Positions 20,311-27,124 of a DNA stretch of 64,000 nt are shown here, piece by piece (the first letter of the stretch is position 1; each line of letters opens with the position of its first letter). Made by a program: the position numbers and the translations under genes. A model generated the notes under the pieces. The model searched no databases and had not been told where the DNA came from. It saw only the letters and a program-made list of their open reading frames with translations. The stretch is from Iamia sp963728655 (GTDB taxonomy: Bacteria > Actinomycetota > Acidimicrobiia > Acidimicrobiales > Iamiaceae): NCBI GenBank assembly GCA_963728655.1, contig CAVSLD010000001.1, forward strand, positions 372,001 to 436,000. Reading direction: 5' to 3'.

Positions 20311-21084
20311 ATGTCGTTCGCGAATCTGTGCGATCAGCTCGACATTGCGATGATCCCGCTGGGTCCTGGGAGCAAGGAGAAGAAGGCCGTCTTCGAAGCG
20401 GTGGTGGCAAGGCTCGAGCTGCCGCTCGATCGTGGACTATCGAAGCCGCATCTTGCGGGGGCGATCGTTGAGCACGCAGGTCTCAAGTGGGGCTCGTCGT
20501 GCTTTTCGACGGGGAACACAATCACCGCCGAAGGGCTTGAGCGAGTCCTCGCGGCCGTGACCATGACGAAGGATGGACGCCGCGCAGGCTCCTCCGATGC
20601 CCATCGTGCGGAGAACGTGGGCGTGAGCTACCGGACGGCCAGTGCTCACGTGGACGCGCCACCCCGTGAGCTCGTCGCAGACTGGGCGAACCTCGACAAG
20701 GCGACTCGCGAGCACAGCGATCTGCAGAACGAGATCGCAGCAGCGCTTCGTTCGCGCAGCCTCGAGCCGCAGAGTCCCGGTCTCGGAGAACCGCAGTACG
20801 ACCTAGTTTGGCGGCTGCCTGACGGGCGGGTGTTCGTCTGCGAGGTGAAGAGCGCCAAGTCGTCCAACAAGTCGCAACAGTTCAGACTCGGACTTGGTCA
20901 GGTCCTTGAGTATCGGTATCGCCTCGAAGACGCCTTCGGTCTGATGGTGGTGCCCGTGCTTGCCGTCACGACGGCTGACTCACTATCACGCGAGGTCTGC
21001 GAGAGGGAGTCGGTGGGCCTCATCGAGCGGTCAACTCTCGCAACCGACTTGGACCATGTGCTTGGTGACCCACCATCTGCTTGA
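20311..21084 (+). CDS. PD-(D/E)XK restriction endonuclease-like protein
   Basis: A 257-residue protein in one intact frame, unlike its island neighbours. The N-terminal half (SKEKKAVFEAVVARLELPL, SKPHLAGAIVEHAGLKWGSS) looks like a small DNA-binding or specificity domain that I do not recognise. The C-terminal half begins at HSDLQNEIAAALRSRSLEPQ and has the nuclease core PQYDLVWRLPDGRVFVCEVK: Asp, then E-x-K. A glutamine-rich helix SNKSQQFRLGLGQVLEYRYR follows, as in many PD-(D/E)XK folds. It is probably the restriction partner of the upstream methyltransferase or an extra effector. Its last 187 bases overlap, antisense, the 3' end of the alpha/beta hydrolase frame. Confidence 0.7.
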   Translation: MSFANLCDQLDIAMIPLGPGSKEKKAVFEAVVARLELPLDRGLSKPHLAGAIVEHAGLKWGSSCFSTGNTITAEGLERVLAAVTMTKDGRRAGSSDAHRAENVGVSYRTASAHVDAPPRELVADWANLDKATREHSDLQNEIAAALRSRSLEPQSPGLGEPQYDLVWRLPDGRVFVCEVKSAKSSNKSQQFRLGLGQVLEYRYRLEDAFGLMVVPVLAVTTADSLSREVCERESVGLIERSTLATDLDHVLGDPPSA

Positions 21085-22346
21085 GCCATCCGCAGGGCGA
21101 GGTCACCGGCCGAGCCGGGGCTCCAGCCAGTCACGAGGTCGTCGGCGACGGCGGGGTGGTGGACGAGGCGGATGTGGCCGACGCCGGGGTGGTGGCGGAC
21201 GGCGATGTTGGGGCCGCCGGCGCCGCTCGGGGCGGTGGAGCTGGTCATGTGGACCAACCCGTCACCCAGCAGCCGGCTGAGGGTGTGGCCCTCGGTGGCC
21301 CCGAGGGTGGCGGCCACGTAGGCGTGCTTGGCGCCGGGGAGGAGGGCGGCCAGCTCCTGGATCTCGTCATCGGGGGCCTCGGGGTCGGGCTCGGGACGCC
21401 AGCCGTGGGTCAGGTCCCGGATGCCGGCGCTGCGCAGGTCGATGATCCCGCCCAGGCCCCGGGTCTCGGGCAGCACGTCGAGCACCCGCACCGCCCCGGC
21501 CGCGCCCTTGGCCAGCCACGAGCCGGTGTGGGGCGTGCCCAGAGTGACGACGTGGGAGGTCTGCGGCACCCAGGCGTGGTCCTCGGCCAGACCCCGGTGG
21601 GCGGCGGCCGAGACGACCAGGCCACCCATGGAGTGGCCGACGAGGGCCACCTCGGCCACGGGCACCGGCCAGCTCGACACGACCTCGTCGAGGAGAGCGG
21701 CCAGGTCGTCGCCGCTGTCGGCCACGGGGCGGCCGGTGTTGTAGCCCACCTCCAGCGGCGTCCACCCGACCTCGGCCAGGCGCTCGCCGTAGGTCGGGAC
21801 GTGGGCACCGTCGTCGTCGGTCGAGTACCAGGCCCACGACCCGGTGGTCTCGGCCAGGCCGTGGACGAACACCACCACGCGGTCGGTGGGAGCGGCGACC
21901 CCGCCGACGCCACCGTCGGACACGTCGACGGGCCGGCCGTGGTGGGTGAGGGTGGTGGACACGATGAGGTCGTCGGCCCGGCCCTCCAGCCAGTCGCCCA
22001 GCAGGCCGCTGGCGAAGGCCAGGCCGGTGGCGCCGAGCGGGGTCGCCGAGACCGAACGCCGAGGACGCCACCCGTTGACCGCGGCGAGGGCCGTGCCCGC
22101 CCCGGCGCCGATCAGGCGGCTGCCGCCCCGGACCGAGGCGTACACGGCGCCCGCGACGGTGTCGTGGACCAGTCGGACGGGGGTGGCCACCGGCCCGACG
22201 GCGCGGAACACCCGGTCGGCGACGGCCCGGTGGGTGTCGCGCACGGGGATGGTCAGCTGGTCGACCACGGCCCCGGCCAGACGGGCCAGGCCGGCCACCT
22301 CGTCGACCGCCGGCGTCGGCGCAGGGATGGGAGCGATCTCCGCCAT
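20898..22346 (-). CDS. Alpha/beta hydrolase (lipase/PGAP1-like), 3' end altered by the island
   Basis: The ATG at 22346 opens MAEIAPIPAPTPAVDEVAGL. The hydrolase core begins with DRVVVFVHGLAETTGSWAWY (oxyanion HG), has the nucleophile elbow LVGHSMGGLVVSAAA and VVTLGTPHTGSWLAKGA, and ends with HHPGVGHIRLVHHPAVADDL carrying the catalytic His. Homology-like sequence ends near 21085; beyond it the frame stays open to 20898 but runs antisense through the endonuclease gene and looks like shadow sequence. The native stop was therefore probably lost when the island arrived, adding about 60 foreign residues. Substrate is unknown; this class acts on esters or lipids. Confidence 0.82.
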   Translation of the reverse strand: MAEIAPIPAPTPAVDEVAGLARLAGAVVDQLTIPVRDTHRAVADRVFRAVGPVATPVRLVHDTVAGAVYASVRGGSRLIGAGAGTALAAVNGWRPRRSVSATPLGATGLAFASGLLGDWLEGRADDLIVSTTLTHHGRPVDVSDGGVGGVAAPTDRVVVFVHGLAETTGSWAWYSTDDDGAHVPTYGERLAEVGWTPLEVGYNTGRPVADSGDDLAALLDEVVSSWPVPVAEVALVGHSMGGLVVSAAAHRGLAEDHAWVPQTSHVVTLGTPHTGSWLAKGAAGAVRVLDVLPETRGLGGIIDLRSAGIRDLTHGWRPEPDPEAPDDEIQELAALLPGAKHAYVAATLGATEGHTLSRLLGDGLVHMTSSTAPSGAGGPNIAVRHHPGVGHIRLVHHPAVADDLVTGWSPGSAGDLALRMAQADGGSPSTWSKSVARVDRSMRPTDSLSQTSRDSESAVVTASTGTTIRPKASSRRYRYSRT

Positions 22347-22417
22347 GGGTCGAGGCTTGCACACCTCGGCCCGGCGCTCGAGGCCGAGCCGGTCGGTCGG
22401 TCCGCCCTCGCTGAGGG

Positions 22418-22597
22418 TCAGGGGTGATGAGCCCGGTAGGCCCGGAGATCGGCGGTGCTCAGGCACAGGTGGCCATTCGGGTGGCGGTGGGCGGAGAGCT
22501 CGCCTTCGTCGATGAGCCGGAGCACCTCGCGAGCGCTCACGCCGAGGATCAGCCCGGCCTCGGCGACTCGCACGTCCTCGGTCCTGGCGGCGGTCAT
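22418..22597 (-). CDS. Small helix-turn-helix (excisionase/MerR-like) protein
   Basis: A 59-residue protein found by reading the minus strand: it starts MTAARTEDVRVAEAGLILGV and continues with SAREVLRLIDEGELSAHRHP, then ends LRAYRAHHP. The pattern V-x-E-A-x2-I-L-G-V-S-x2-E-V-x2-L-I-D-x-G-E-L is the winged HTH_17 motif shared by excisionases and small MerR-like regulators, with the wing HRHPNGHLCL. GGAGGG lies six bases before the ATG and overlaps the stop codon region of the upstream small gene, so the two are translationally linked. It may be a DNA-binding regulator; no phage genes are nearby. Confidence 0.8.
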   Translation of the reverse strand: MTAARTEDVRVAEAGLILGVSAREVLRLIDEGELSAHRHPNGHLCLSTADLRAYRAHHP

Positions 22598-22605
22598 CGA
22601 CCCTC

Positions 22606-22773
22606 CTAGAGGTCAGGAAAGAGGCGAGCGGTGAGGATGGCGATGGACTCCTCGAGCTCGAGGAGGAGCGTGAGGGCGTCGGTGGCGCCCAACGCCAACC
22701 ATGCCGCCTCGAGGGTGCCGAGGACGGCGATCGCTTGGGGGCGAGAGAGGGTGACGCGTCCGAGCACGCGCAC
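22606..22773 (-). CDS. Small hypothetical protein upstream of the HTH gene
   Basis: A 55-residue protein starting at a GTG (22773) and containing RVTLSRPQAIAVLGTLEAAW and TDALTLLLELEESIAILTAR. It is predicted to be mostly helical and leucine/alanine-rich, without a membrane segment long enough to be certain. The TAG at 22606 is eight bases from the HTH start. I do not recognise a family. Its conserved-looking amphipathic helices and its tight linkage suggest it is a partner of the HTH protein. Confidence 0.55.
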   Translation of the reverse strand: MRVLGRVTLSRPQAIAVLGTLEAAWLALGATDALTLLLELEESIAILTARLFPDL

Positions 22774-22900
22774 ATCATGCCCTTTCAGTCCTTCTTGCAC
22801 ACCCTGATCGTGCTCGCGTCGGGCGGCACCGGCGGGCACCCTCGCTACCCTCGGGCCCACGAGCGCGGCCCCGGGCCGCAGCCACCGACGGAGGACCCCC

Positions 22901-23343
22901 GTGGCCGAGACCGACACCCCCGACCTCCCGACCGCCGGCATGCCGACGAGCGGGTTCGACCAGGTCGTGGGCATCGAGTACCTCACGGTGACCCCCGACG
23001 AGGTGGTCCTCCGCCTCCCGATCGAGCCCCACCTCCACCAGCCCTACGGCATCGTCCACGGCGGGGTCTGGGCCACCGCGGTGGAGACGGCCGCCAGCGT
23101 GGGCGCCGGCACCTGGCTGCGCTCCAAGGGCACCGGGGGCAGCGTCGTCGGCGTCGCCAACCACACCGACTTCCTGCGGGCGGTGCGCACGGCACCGTCA
23201 CCGTCCGGGCCACGCCCATCCACCGGGGCCGGCTCCAGCAGCTGTGGCTGGTCGAGCTGCACGACGACACCGACCGCCTGGTGGCTCGGGGCGAGGTCCG
23301 CCTCCAGAACCTCGAGTCGTCCGACCGCCTGGGCCGGAGCTGA
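22901..23343 (+). CDS. PaaI-type hotdog-fold thioesterase, one frameshift
   Basis: A GTG at 22901 behind GGAGG opens MAETDTPDLP. The family signature HLHQPYGIVHGGVWATAVET contains the H-G-G catalytic loop of PaaI/YbgC-like acyl-CoA thioesterases, followed by VVGVANHTDFLRAVR. One base is missing or extra near 23190; the other frame continues GTVTVRATPIHRGRLQQLWL and RLVARGEVRLQNLE to the stop at 23343. The joined protein is about 147 residues, the normal length. It should hydrolyse acyl- or aryl-CoA thioesters in the cytoplasm. Confidence 0.87.
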
Positions 23344-23444
23344 CCCGTGCCCGCCCACCCGTCCTCCGTGTTGCCGTCGCGGCGACGCGCGGGGAGACTC
23401 CCTGACCACGTCCTGTCGCTGACCGAAGGAGAGGTGCCGCGCCG

Positions 23445-23852
23445 ATGACCAGCGAGGGCTACCACGAGCCGATCGACAAGCTCGGCGCCGACACCATGGA
23501 TCGCCACCGGGCGATCGCCTCCATCATGGAGGAGCTCGAGGCCGTCGATTGGTACGACCAGCGCGTCCAGGCCACCGACGACCCCGACCTGGCCGCCGTC
23601 CTCGCCCACAACCGCGACGAGGAGAAGGAGCACGCGGCCATGACGATCGAGTGGCTGCGCCGCCGCGACCCCGTCTTCGACCAGCAGCTCCGCACCTACC
23701 TCTTCGCCTCCGGCTCGATCCTCGACGCCGAGGACGAGGCCATGGGCGACGAGGACGGCGGTGGCGACGGCGACGTCCCCATCCCCTCGCCCTCCGCCCC
23801 CGACGGCAGCCTCGGCATCGGCAGCCTGCGCCGCGACGACTACTCCCTCTGA
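23445..23852 (+). CDS. Encapsulated ferritin-like cargo protein (EncFtn)
   Basis: A 135-residue protein that folds as an antiparallel helical hairpin and forms a ferroxidase centre as a dimer. The metal ligands are visible: Glu32 in MEELEAVDWYDQRV and the E-E-x-E-H block at residues 59-63 in HNRDEEKEHAAM. After about residue 98 comes a flexible acidic, glycine/proline-rich linker, and the C-terminus carries the targeting peptide DGSLGIGSLRR that docks cargo to the inside of the encapsulin shell. It lies 23 bases upstream of the shell gene in the same direction. Together they store iron and limit Fe(II)-driven oxidation. GGAGAGG precedes the ATG. Confidence 0.95.
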   Translation: MTSEGYHEPIDKLGADTMDRHRAIASIMEELEAVDWYDQRVQATDDPDLAAVLAHNRDEEKEHAAMTIEWLRRRDPVFDQQLRTYLFASGSILDAEDEAMGDEDGGGDGDVPIPSPSAPDGSLGIGSLRRDDYSL

Positions 23853-23875
23853 CCCGCCCCGAACTGGAGCAACCC

Positions 23876-24685
23876 GTGAACCACCTCCTCCGCGACCTGG
23901 CCCCCATCTCCGAGTCCGCCTGGGCCGAGATCGACCAGGAGGCCACCGAGCGCCTCACCCACTTCCTCGCCGCCCGCAAGCTGGTCGACTTCGTCGGGCC
24001 CTGCGGCTGGGGCCACGCCGCGGTGAGCCTGGGCCGGGCCGAGACCCGCACCGACTCGCCCTTCGCCAACGTCACCACCGCCCAGCGCCAGGTGCTGCCG
24101 CTGATCGAGCTGCGCCGCAGCTTCTCGGTGGCCCGCTCCGAGCTGGAGGCCGTCGACCGGGGTGCGTCGGACCTCGACCTCGACCCGCTCGACGACGCCT
24201 GCCGCGACCTGGCCATGGCCGAGGACAGCCTCGTCTTCTCCGGCTACGGGGCGGCCGGCTTCACCGGCATCGGTGAGGCGTCGCCGCACGACCCGGTGAC
24301 CCTCACCGAGCAGTTCGACCAGTACCCGAACCACGTGGCCAAGGCCGTCGCCACCCTCAAGGGCGCCGGCGTGGGCGGGCCCTACGCCATCGCCCTCGGC
24401 CCCCGCTGCTACACGGGCGTCATCGAGACCACCGAGCGGGGCGGCTACCCGATCCTGCAGCACCTCCACCTGATCCTGGGCGGCCCGGTCATCTGGGCGC
24501 CCGCCGTCGACGGCGCCGTGGTGCTCAGCCAGCGGGGCGGCGACTTCGAGCTCACCGTCGGCCAGGACACCTCCATCGCCTACCGGGCCCACGACGCCGA
24601 GAGCGTCACCCTGGAGCTGCAGGAGAGCGTGGCCTTCCAGGCCATCGGCCCCGAGGCCGCCATCGCCCTCCGCTACGACGACTGA
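23876..24685 (+). CDS. Family 1 encapsulin shell protein
   Basis: A 269-residue HK97-fold shell protein. The start MNHLLRDLAPISESAWAEID is the typical encapsulin N-terminal helix to which cargo peptides bind, and LAARKLVDFVGPCGWGHAAV follows the family pattern. SGYGAAGFTGIGEASPHDPV forms the E-loop region, and ALGPRCYTGVIETTERGGYP the A-domain. The protein self-assembles into an icosahedral nanocompartment in the cytoplasm. GTG at 23876 is the start. A strong hairpin just after the stop (24684-24709) closes the two-gene operon with the EncFtn cargo. Confidence 0.95.
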   Translation: MNHLLRDLAPISESAWAEIDQEATERLTHFLAARKLVDFVGPCGWGHAAVSLGRAETRTDSPFANVTTAQRQVLPLIELRRSFSVARSELEAVDRGASDLDLDPLDDACRDLAMAEDSLVFSGYGAAGFTGIGEASPHDPVTLTEQFDQYPNHVAKAVATLKGAGVGGPYAIALGPRCYTGVIETTERGGYPILQHLHLILGGPVIWAPAVDGAVVLSQRGGDFELTVGQDTSIAYRAHDAESVTLELQESVAFQAIGPEAAIALRYDD

Positions 24686-24709
24686 GGCTGCGGCTGCGAT
24701 CGCAGCCTC
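24684..24709. terminator. Hairpin terminator after the encapsulin gene
   Basis: GAGGCTGCG pairs with CGCAGCCTC across an eight-base loop, starting inside the last bases of the stop region. A shorter perfect palindrome GGCTGCGATCGCAGCC lies within it. A T-rich tail is weak (CTCTCCTGATCT), so efficiency is uncertain. Confidence 0.6.
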
Positions 24710-24775
24710 TCCTGATCTCAGGCAGACAGGTGTCCAGCGTGGCACCCTGGCGGCCCCTCGACCCCGGAGCCCGCC

Positions 24776-25234
24776 GTGAGCACGCCCGACCCCACCGCCG
24801 TCACCGCCGCCCTCTGGGACGCCGTCTACGCCCACGACTGGGACCGCATCGCCTCCCACCTGGGCGACGACGCCATCTACCTCGACGTCCCCACCGGCCC
24901 CTCCACCGCCGCCGTCGGACCCGAGGCGATCGTCGGACGCCTCCAGCTGGGCCTCGAGCCCCTCGCCGGCCACGAGCACATCGAGGGCCGGGTGGCCTGC
25001 ACCGGCGACGTGGTCATGGTCGAGCACGCCGAGCGCTGGATCTGGGGCACCGGGGAGGAGGTCGTCCTGCCGTTCTCCTCGGTCCACCGGGTGGAGGGCG
25101 ACCGGGTGGTGCTCTGGAAGGACTACTGGAACTACGGCACCCTCCTCGACGCCGCCCCCGAGTGGTGGAAGGAGCGCCTCTTCAGCGCGGATCTCTGGTG
25201 GCTCACCGACGTCACCGGCGACCCCCGCCTCTGA
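24776..25234 (+). CDS. SnoaL/NTF2-like protein
   Basis: A 152-residue single-domain protein. LWDAVYAHDWDRIASHLGDD followed by AIYLDVPTGPSTAAVGPEAI and GDVVMVEHAERWIWGTGEEV is the cone-shaped NTF2-like fold, close to the limonene-epoxide hydrolase/SnoaL group. FSSVHRVEGDRVVLWKDYWN completes the sheet. An enzymatic role in cofactor-free hydrolysis or isomerisation is possible but the substrate is unknown. It starts at GTG 24776 after the encapsulin terminator, so it is likely a separate transcript. Confidence 0.75.
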   Translation: MSTPDPTAVTAALWDAVYAHDWDRIASHLGDDAIYLDVPTGPSTAAVGPEAIVGRLQLGLEPLAGHEHIEGRVACTGDVVMVEHAERWIWGTGEEVVLPFSSVHRVEGDRVVLWKDYWNYGTLLDAAPEWWKERLFSADLWWLTDVTGDPRL

Positions 25235-25399
25235 CCTCACCCGCGGGCCGCACCAGCCACCGCCGGGGTCTGTCCCCGTCGACGGTCGGGGACGGTCTGC
25301 GGCACCGGTCTCGCCCGTCTCGCACCAGCTCCTCCGGAGCCGCGCAGGAACCGCAGGACGACCGCTCGGCGCGCGAGGCACGGTGCGTCCAACGCTGTT

Positions 25400-25514
25400 C
25401 GCGGTACAGAGGTGGCCACCTTCCGGCGACTTCCGTACCGAGAAGTGTCGAGCGATGGGGCGGGGCCGTTCTTGGTACGGATGTGGCCGCCTTCGGGCGA
25501 CTTCCGCACCAAGG
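25400..25514. repeat. Head-to-tail pair of palindromic units, GGTACxGA...TTCCGxACC family
   Basis: Unit 1 (25400-25442) reads GCGGTACAGAGGTGGCCACC then TTCCGGCGACTTCCGTACCG. Unit 2 (25472-25514) reads TTGGTACGGATGTGGCCGCC then TTCGGGCGACTTCCGCACCA. Each unit has inverted ends (GGTACxGA against TTCCGxACC) and the two lie in the same orientation about 72 bases apart. They fill the 352-base spacer between the converging NTF2-like and CoA-transferase genes; nothing else is visible there. Confidence 0.7.
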
Positions 25515-25586
25515 ACCGGAAGACCGACGAGGCGGGCTGACGCAGCGCCGGCACCGACCGGATGCGGGTGACCCCGCCGGGCGCGC

Positions 25587-26699
25587 TCAGGTGACGGTGC
25601 CGGCCTCGACCAGGGCGGCGGCCTCGTCGGCGGCGACGCCGAAGATCTCCAGGGCGGCGGCCGGGCCGGCCTCGGGCGAGGCGACCTCGGCCGGCGTGCG
25701 GGAGAAGCGGGGCGCAGGGACCGGCTCGGGTGTGCCGGCGGCGTCGGCGCGGAAGGAGCCCCGGGCCACGGCGTGGGGGTGGGCCGCGGCCTCGGCCGGG
25801 GTGAGGACCGGTGCCACGCAGGCGTCGAGGCCGGCGAAGGCCTCGACCCACTCGTCGCGGGTGCGCGTGGCCACCACGCCGGCGATGCGCTCCCGCAGGG
25901 CCGGCCACCGCTCCTGGTCGTGCTGGGACGCGGGGTCCTCCTCGTCGAGGCCCAGGCCGGTGAGCAGGGCGGCGTAGAACTGGGGCTCCAGCGCGCCGAC
26001 GGCGAGCCAGGCATCGTCGGCGCAGCGGTACGAGTCGTAGAACGGCGCCGCCCCGTCGAGCAGGTTGGTGCCCCGCGGGCCCCACCCGCCGCCGATGCGC
26101 CCGGTGAAGAACGGGGCCAGCAGCACGGCGGCGCCGTCGACCATGGCCGCGTCGATCACCTGGCCCCGCCCGCTCTGGGTGCGCTCGTGCAGGGCGGCCA
26201 GGACGCCGATCACGGCGAAGGACCCGCCCCCGGCGAAGTCGCCCAGCACGTTGATGGGCGGCGTGGGCGGACCCCCGGCCCGACCCAGGGGGTCGAGGGT
26301 GCCCGACACGGCCAGGTAGTCGATGTCGTGGCCGGCGGCCGCGGCCAGCGGACCGTCCTGGCCGTAGCCGGTGAGGTGGACGTAGACGAGGCCCGGGTTG
26401 CGGCCGCACACCACGTCGGGCCCGAGACCGAGACGGGCGGCGACGCCGGGCCGGAACGGCTCGATGAGGACGTCGGCCCCGTCGGCCAGGCGGAGGAGGA
26501 CGTCGAGCCCGGCCGGGTCCTTGAGGTCGACGCCCACGAAGCGCTTGCCCCGGTCGAGGGGCCCGAACCCGCCGGGGGCCTGGCCCTGGCGGTGCGCCAC
26601 CACCACCTCGGCGCCCAGGTCGGCCAGCAGCATCCCGGCGAAGGGTCCCGGGCCCAGCCCGCCGACCTCCACCACCTTCACCCCGGCCAGTGGTCCCAT
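25587..26699 (-). CDS. CoA transferase family III (alpha-methylacyl-CoA racemase-like)
   Basis: A 370-residue protein. The start MGPLAGVKVVEVGGLGPGPF and GMLLADLGAEVV are the family N-terminus. GKRFVGVDLKDPAGLDVLLR, EPFRPGVAARLGLG and LVYVHLTGYGQDGPLAAAAG follow, then HDIDYLAVSGTLDPLGRAG. The HDIDY block contains the His-Asp pair seen in Mycobacterium tuberculosis MCR-type racemases, so alpha-methylacyl-CoA racemase is likelier than CoA transfer. It would epimerise 2-methyl branched acyl-CoAs, for example in sterol side-chain or branched-lipid breakdown. It is divergent from the alcohol dehydrogenase gene across a repeat-bearing spacer. Confidence 0.87.
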   Translation of the reverse strand: MGPLAGVKVVEVGGLGPGPFAGMLLADLGAEVVVAHRQGQAPGGFGPLDRGKRFVGVDLKDPAGLDVLLRLADGADVLIEPFRPGVAARLGLGPDVVCGRNPGLVYVHLTGYGQDGPLAAAAGHDIDYLAVSGTLDPLGRAGGPPTPPINVLGDFAGGGSFAVIGVLAALHERTQSGRGQVIDAAMVDGAAVLLAPFFTGRIGGGWGPRGTNLLDGAAPFYDSYRCADDAWLAVGALEPQFYAALLTGLGLDEEDPASQHDQERWPALRERIAGVVATRTRDEWVEAFAGLDACVAPVLTPAEAAAHPHAVARGSFRADAAGTPEPVPAPRFSRTPAEVASPEAGPAAALEIFGVAADEAAALVEAGTVT

Positions 26700-26883
26700 G
26701 TGTCCTCCTCCGTCGACGGCCCGTCAACCTCTCACACCGGGCCCGCCCCCCGTCGCCGCCGCCCCCGGGTGGGTCCGACCCCTCCGACCACGACGGGAGC
26801 CCCGGGCCCCCGTCCTCACCGTCCACGTGCGGCGCACCGACGCGAGCACCCGGGCCTCGACCGGAGGCTGTCCCACGCGAAGC

Positions 26884-27010
26884 CGTTCTGGTCGAGGGAT
26901 GGGCCCGGTGCGGCCGCGTCCTGGACCAGAACGGATGGCGGGTTGCTCGACAGACCTTCTGGTCGAGGGATGAGCCCGGTGCGGCCCCTTCCTGGTCCAG
27001 AACGGATGGG
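26884..27010. repeat. Head-to-tail pair of palindromic units, CCGTTCTGGTC family
   Basis: Unit 1 (26884-26938) begins CGTTCTGGTCGAGGGATGGG and ends GGACCAGAACGGATGG. Unit 2 (26956-27010) begins CCTTCTGGTCGAGGGATGAG and ends GGTCCAGAACGGATGG. The inverted arms TTCTGGTC and GACCAGAA surround a variable inner hairpin. Two more copies lie at 59384-59506. The pair occupies the 425-base spacer between the divergent CoA-transferase and alcohol dehydrogenase genes, which must also hold their promoters; no clear promoter was recognised. Confidence 0.75.
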
Positions 27011-27124
27011 GGCGCAGGGTGGCGGCGTCGGTCTCGTGCGAGCGGACGGGAGCCGGGCCTGGCAACCTGGACGGGTGTCCAGTACCTGTGACCTGACCAC
27101 CTCCGACGTCTCCGGGCGCGTCCG

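Noticed and set aside
20898..21084. Real C-terminal extension of the alpha/beta hydrolase
   Set aside because: The frame is open but runs antisense through the well-supported endonuclease gene and shows no hydrolase-like pattern; it is a by-product of high G+C.
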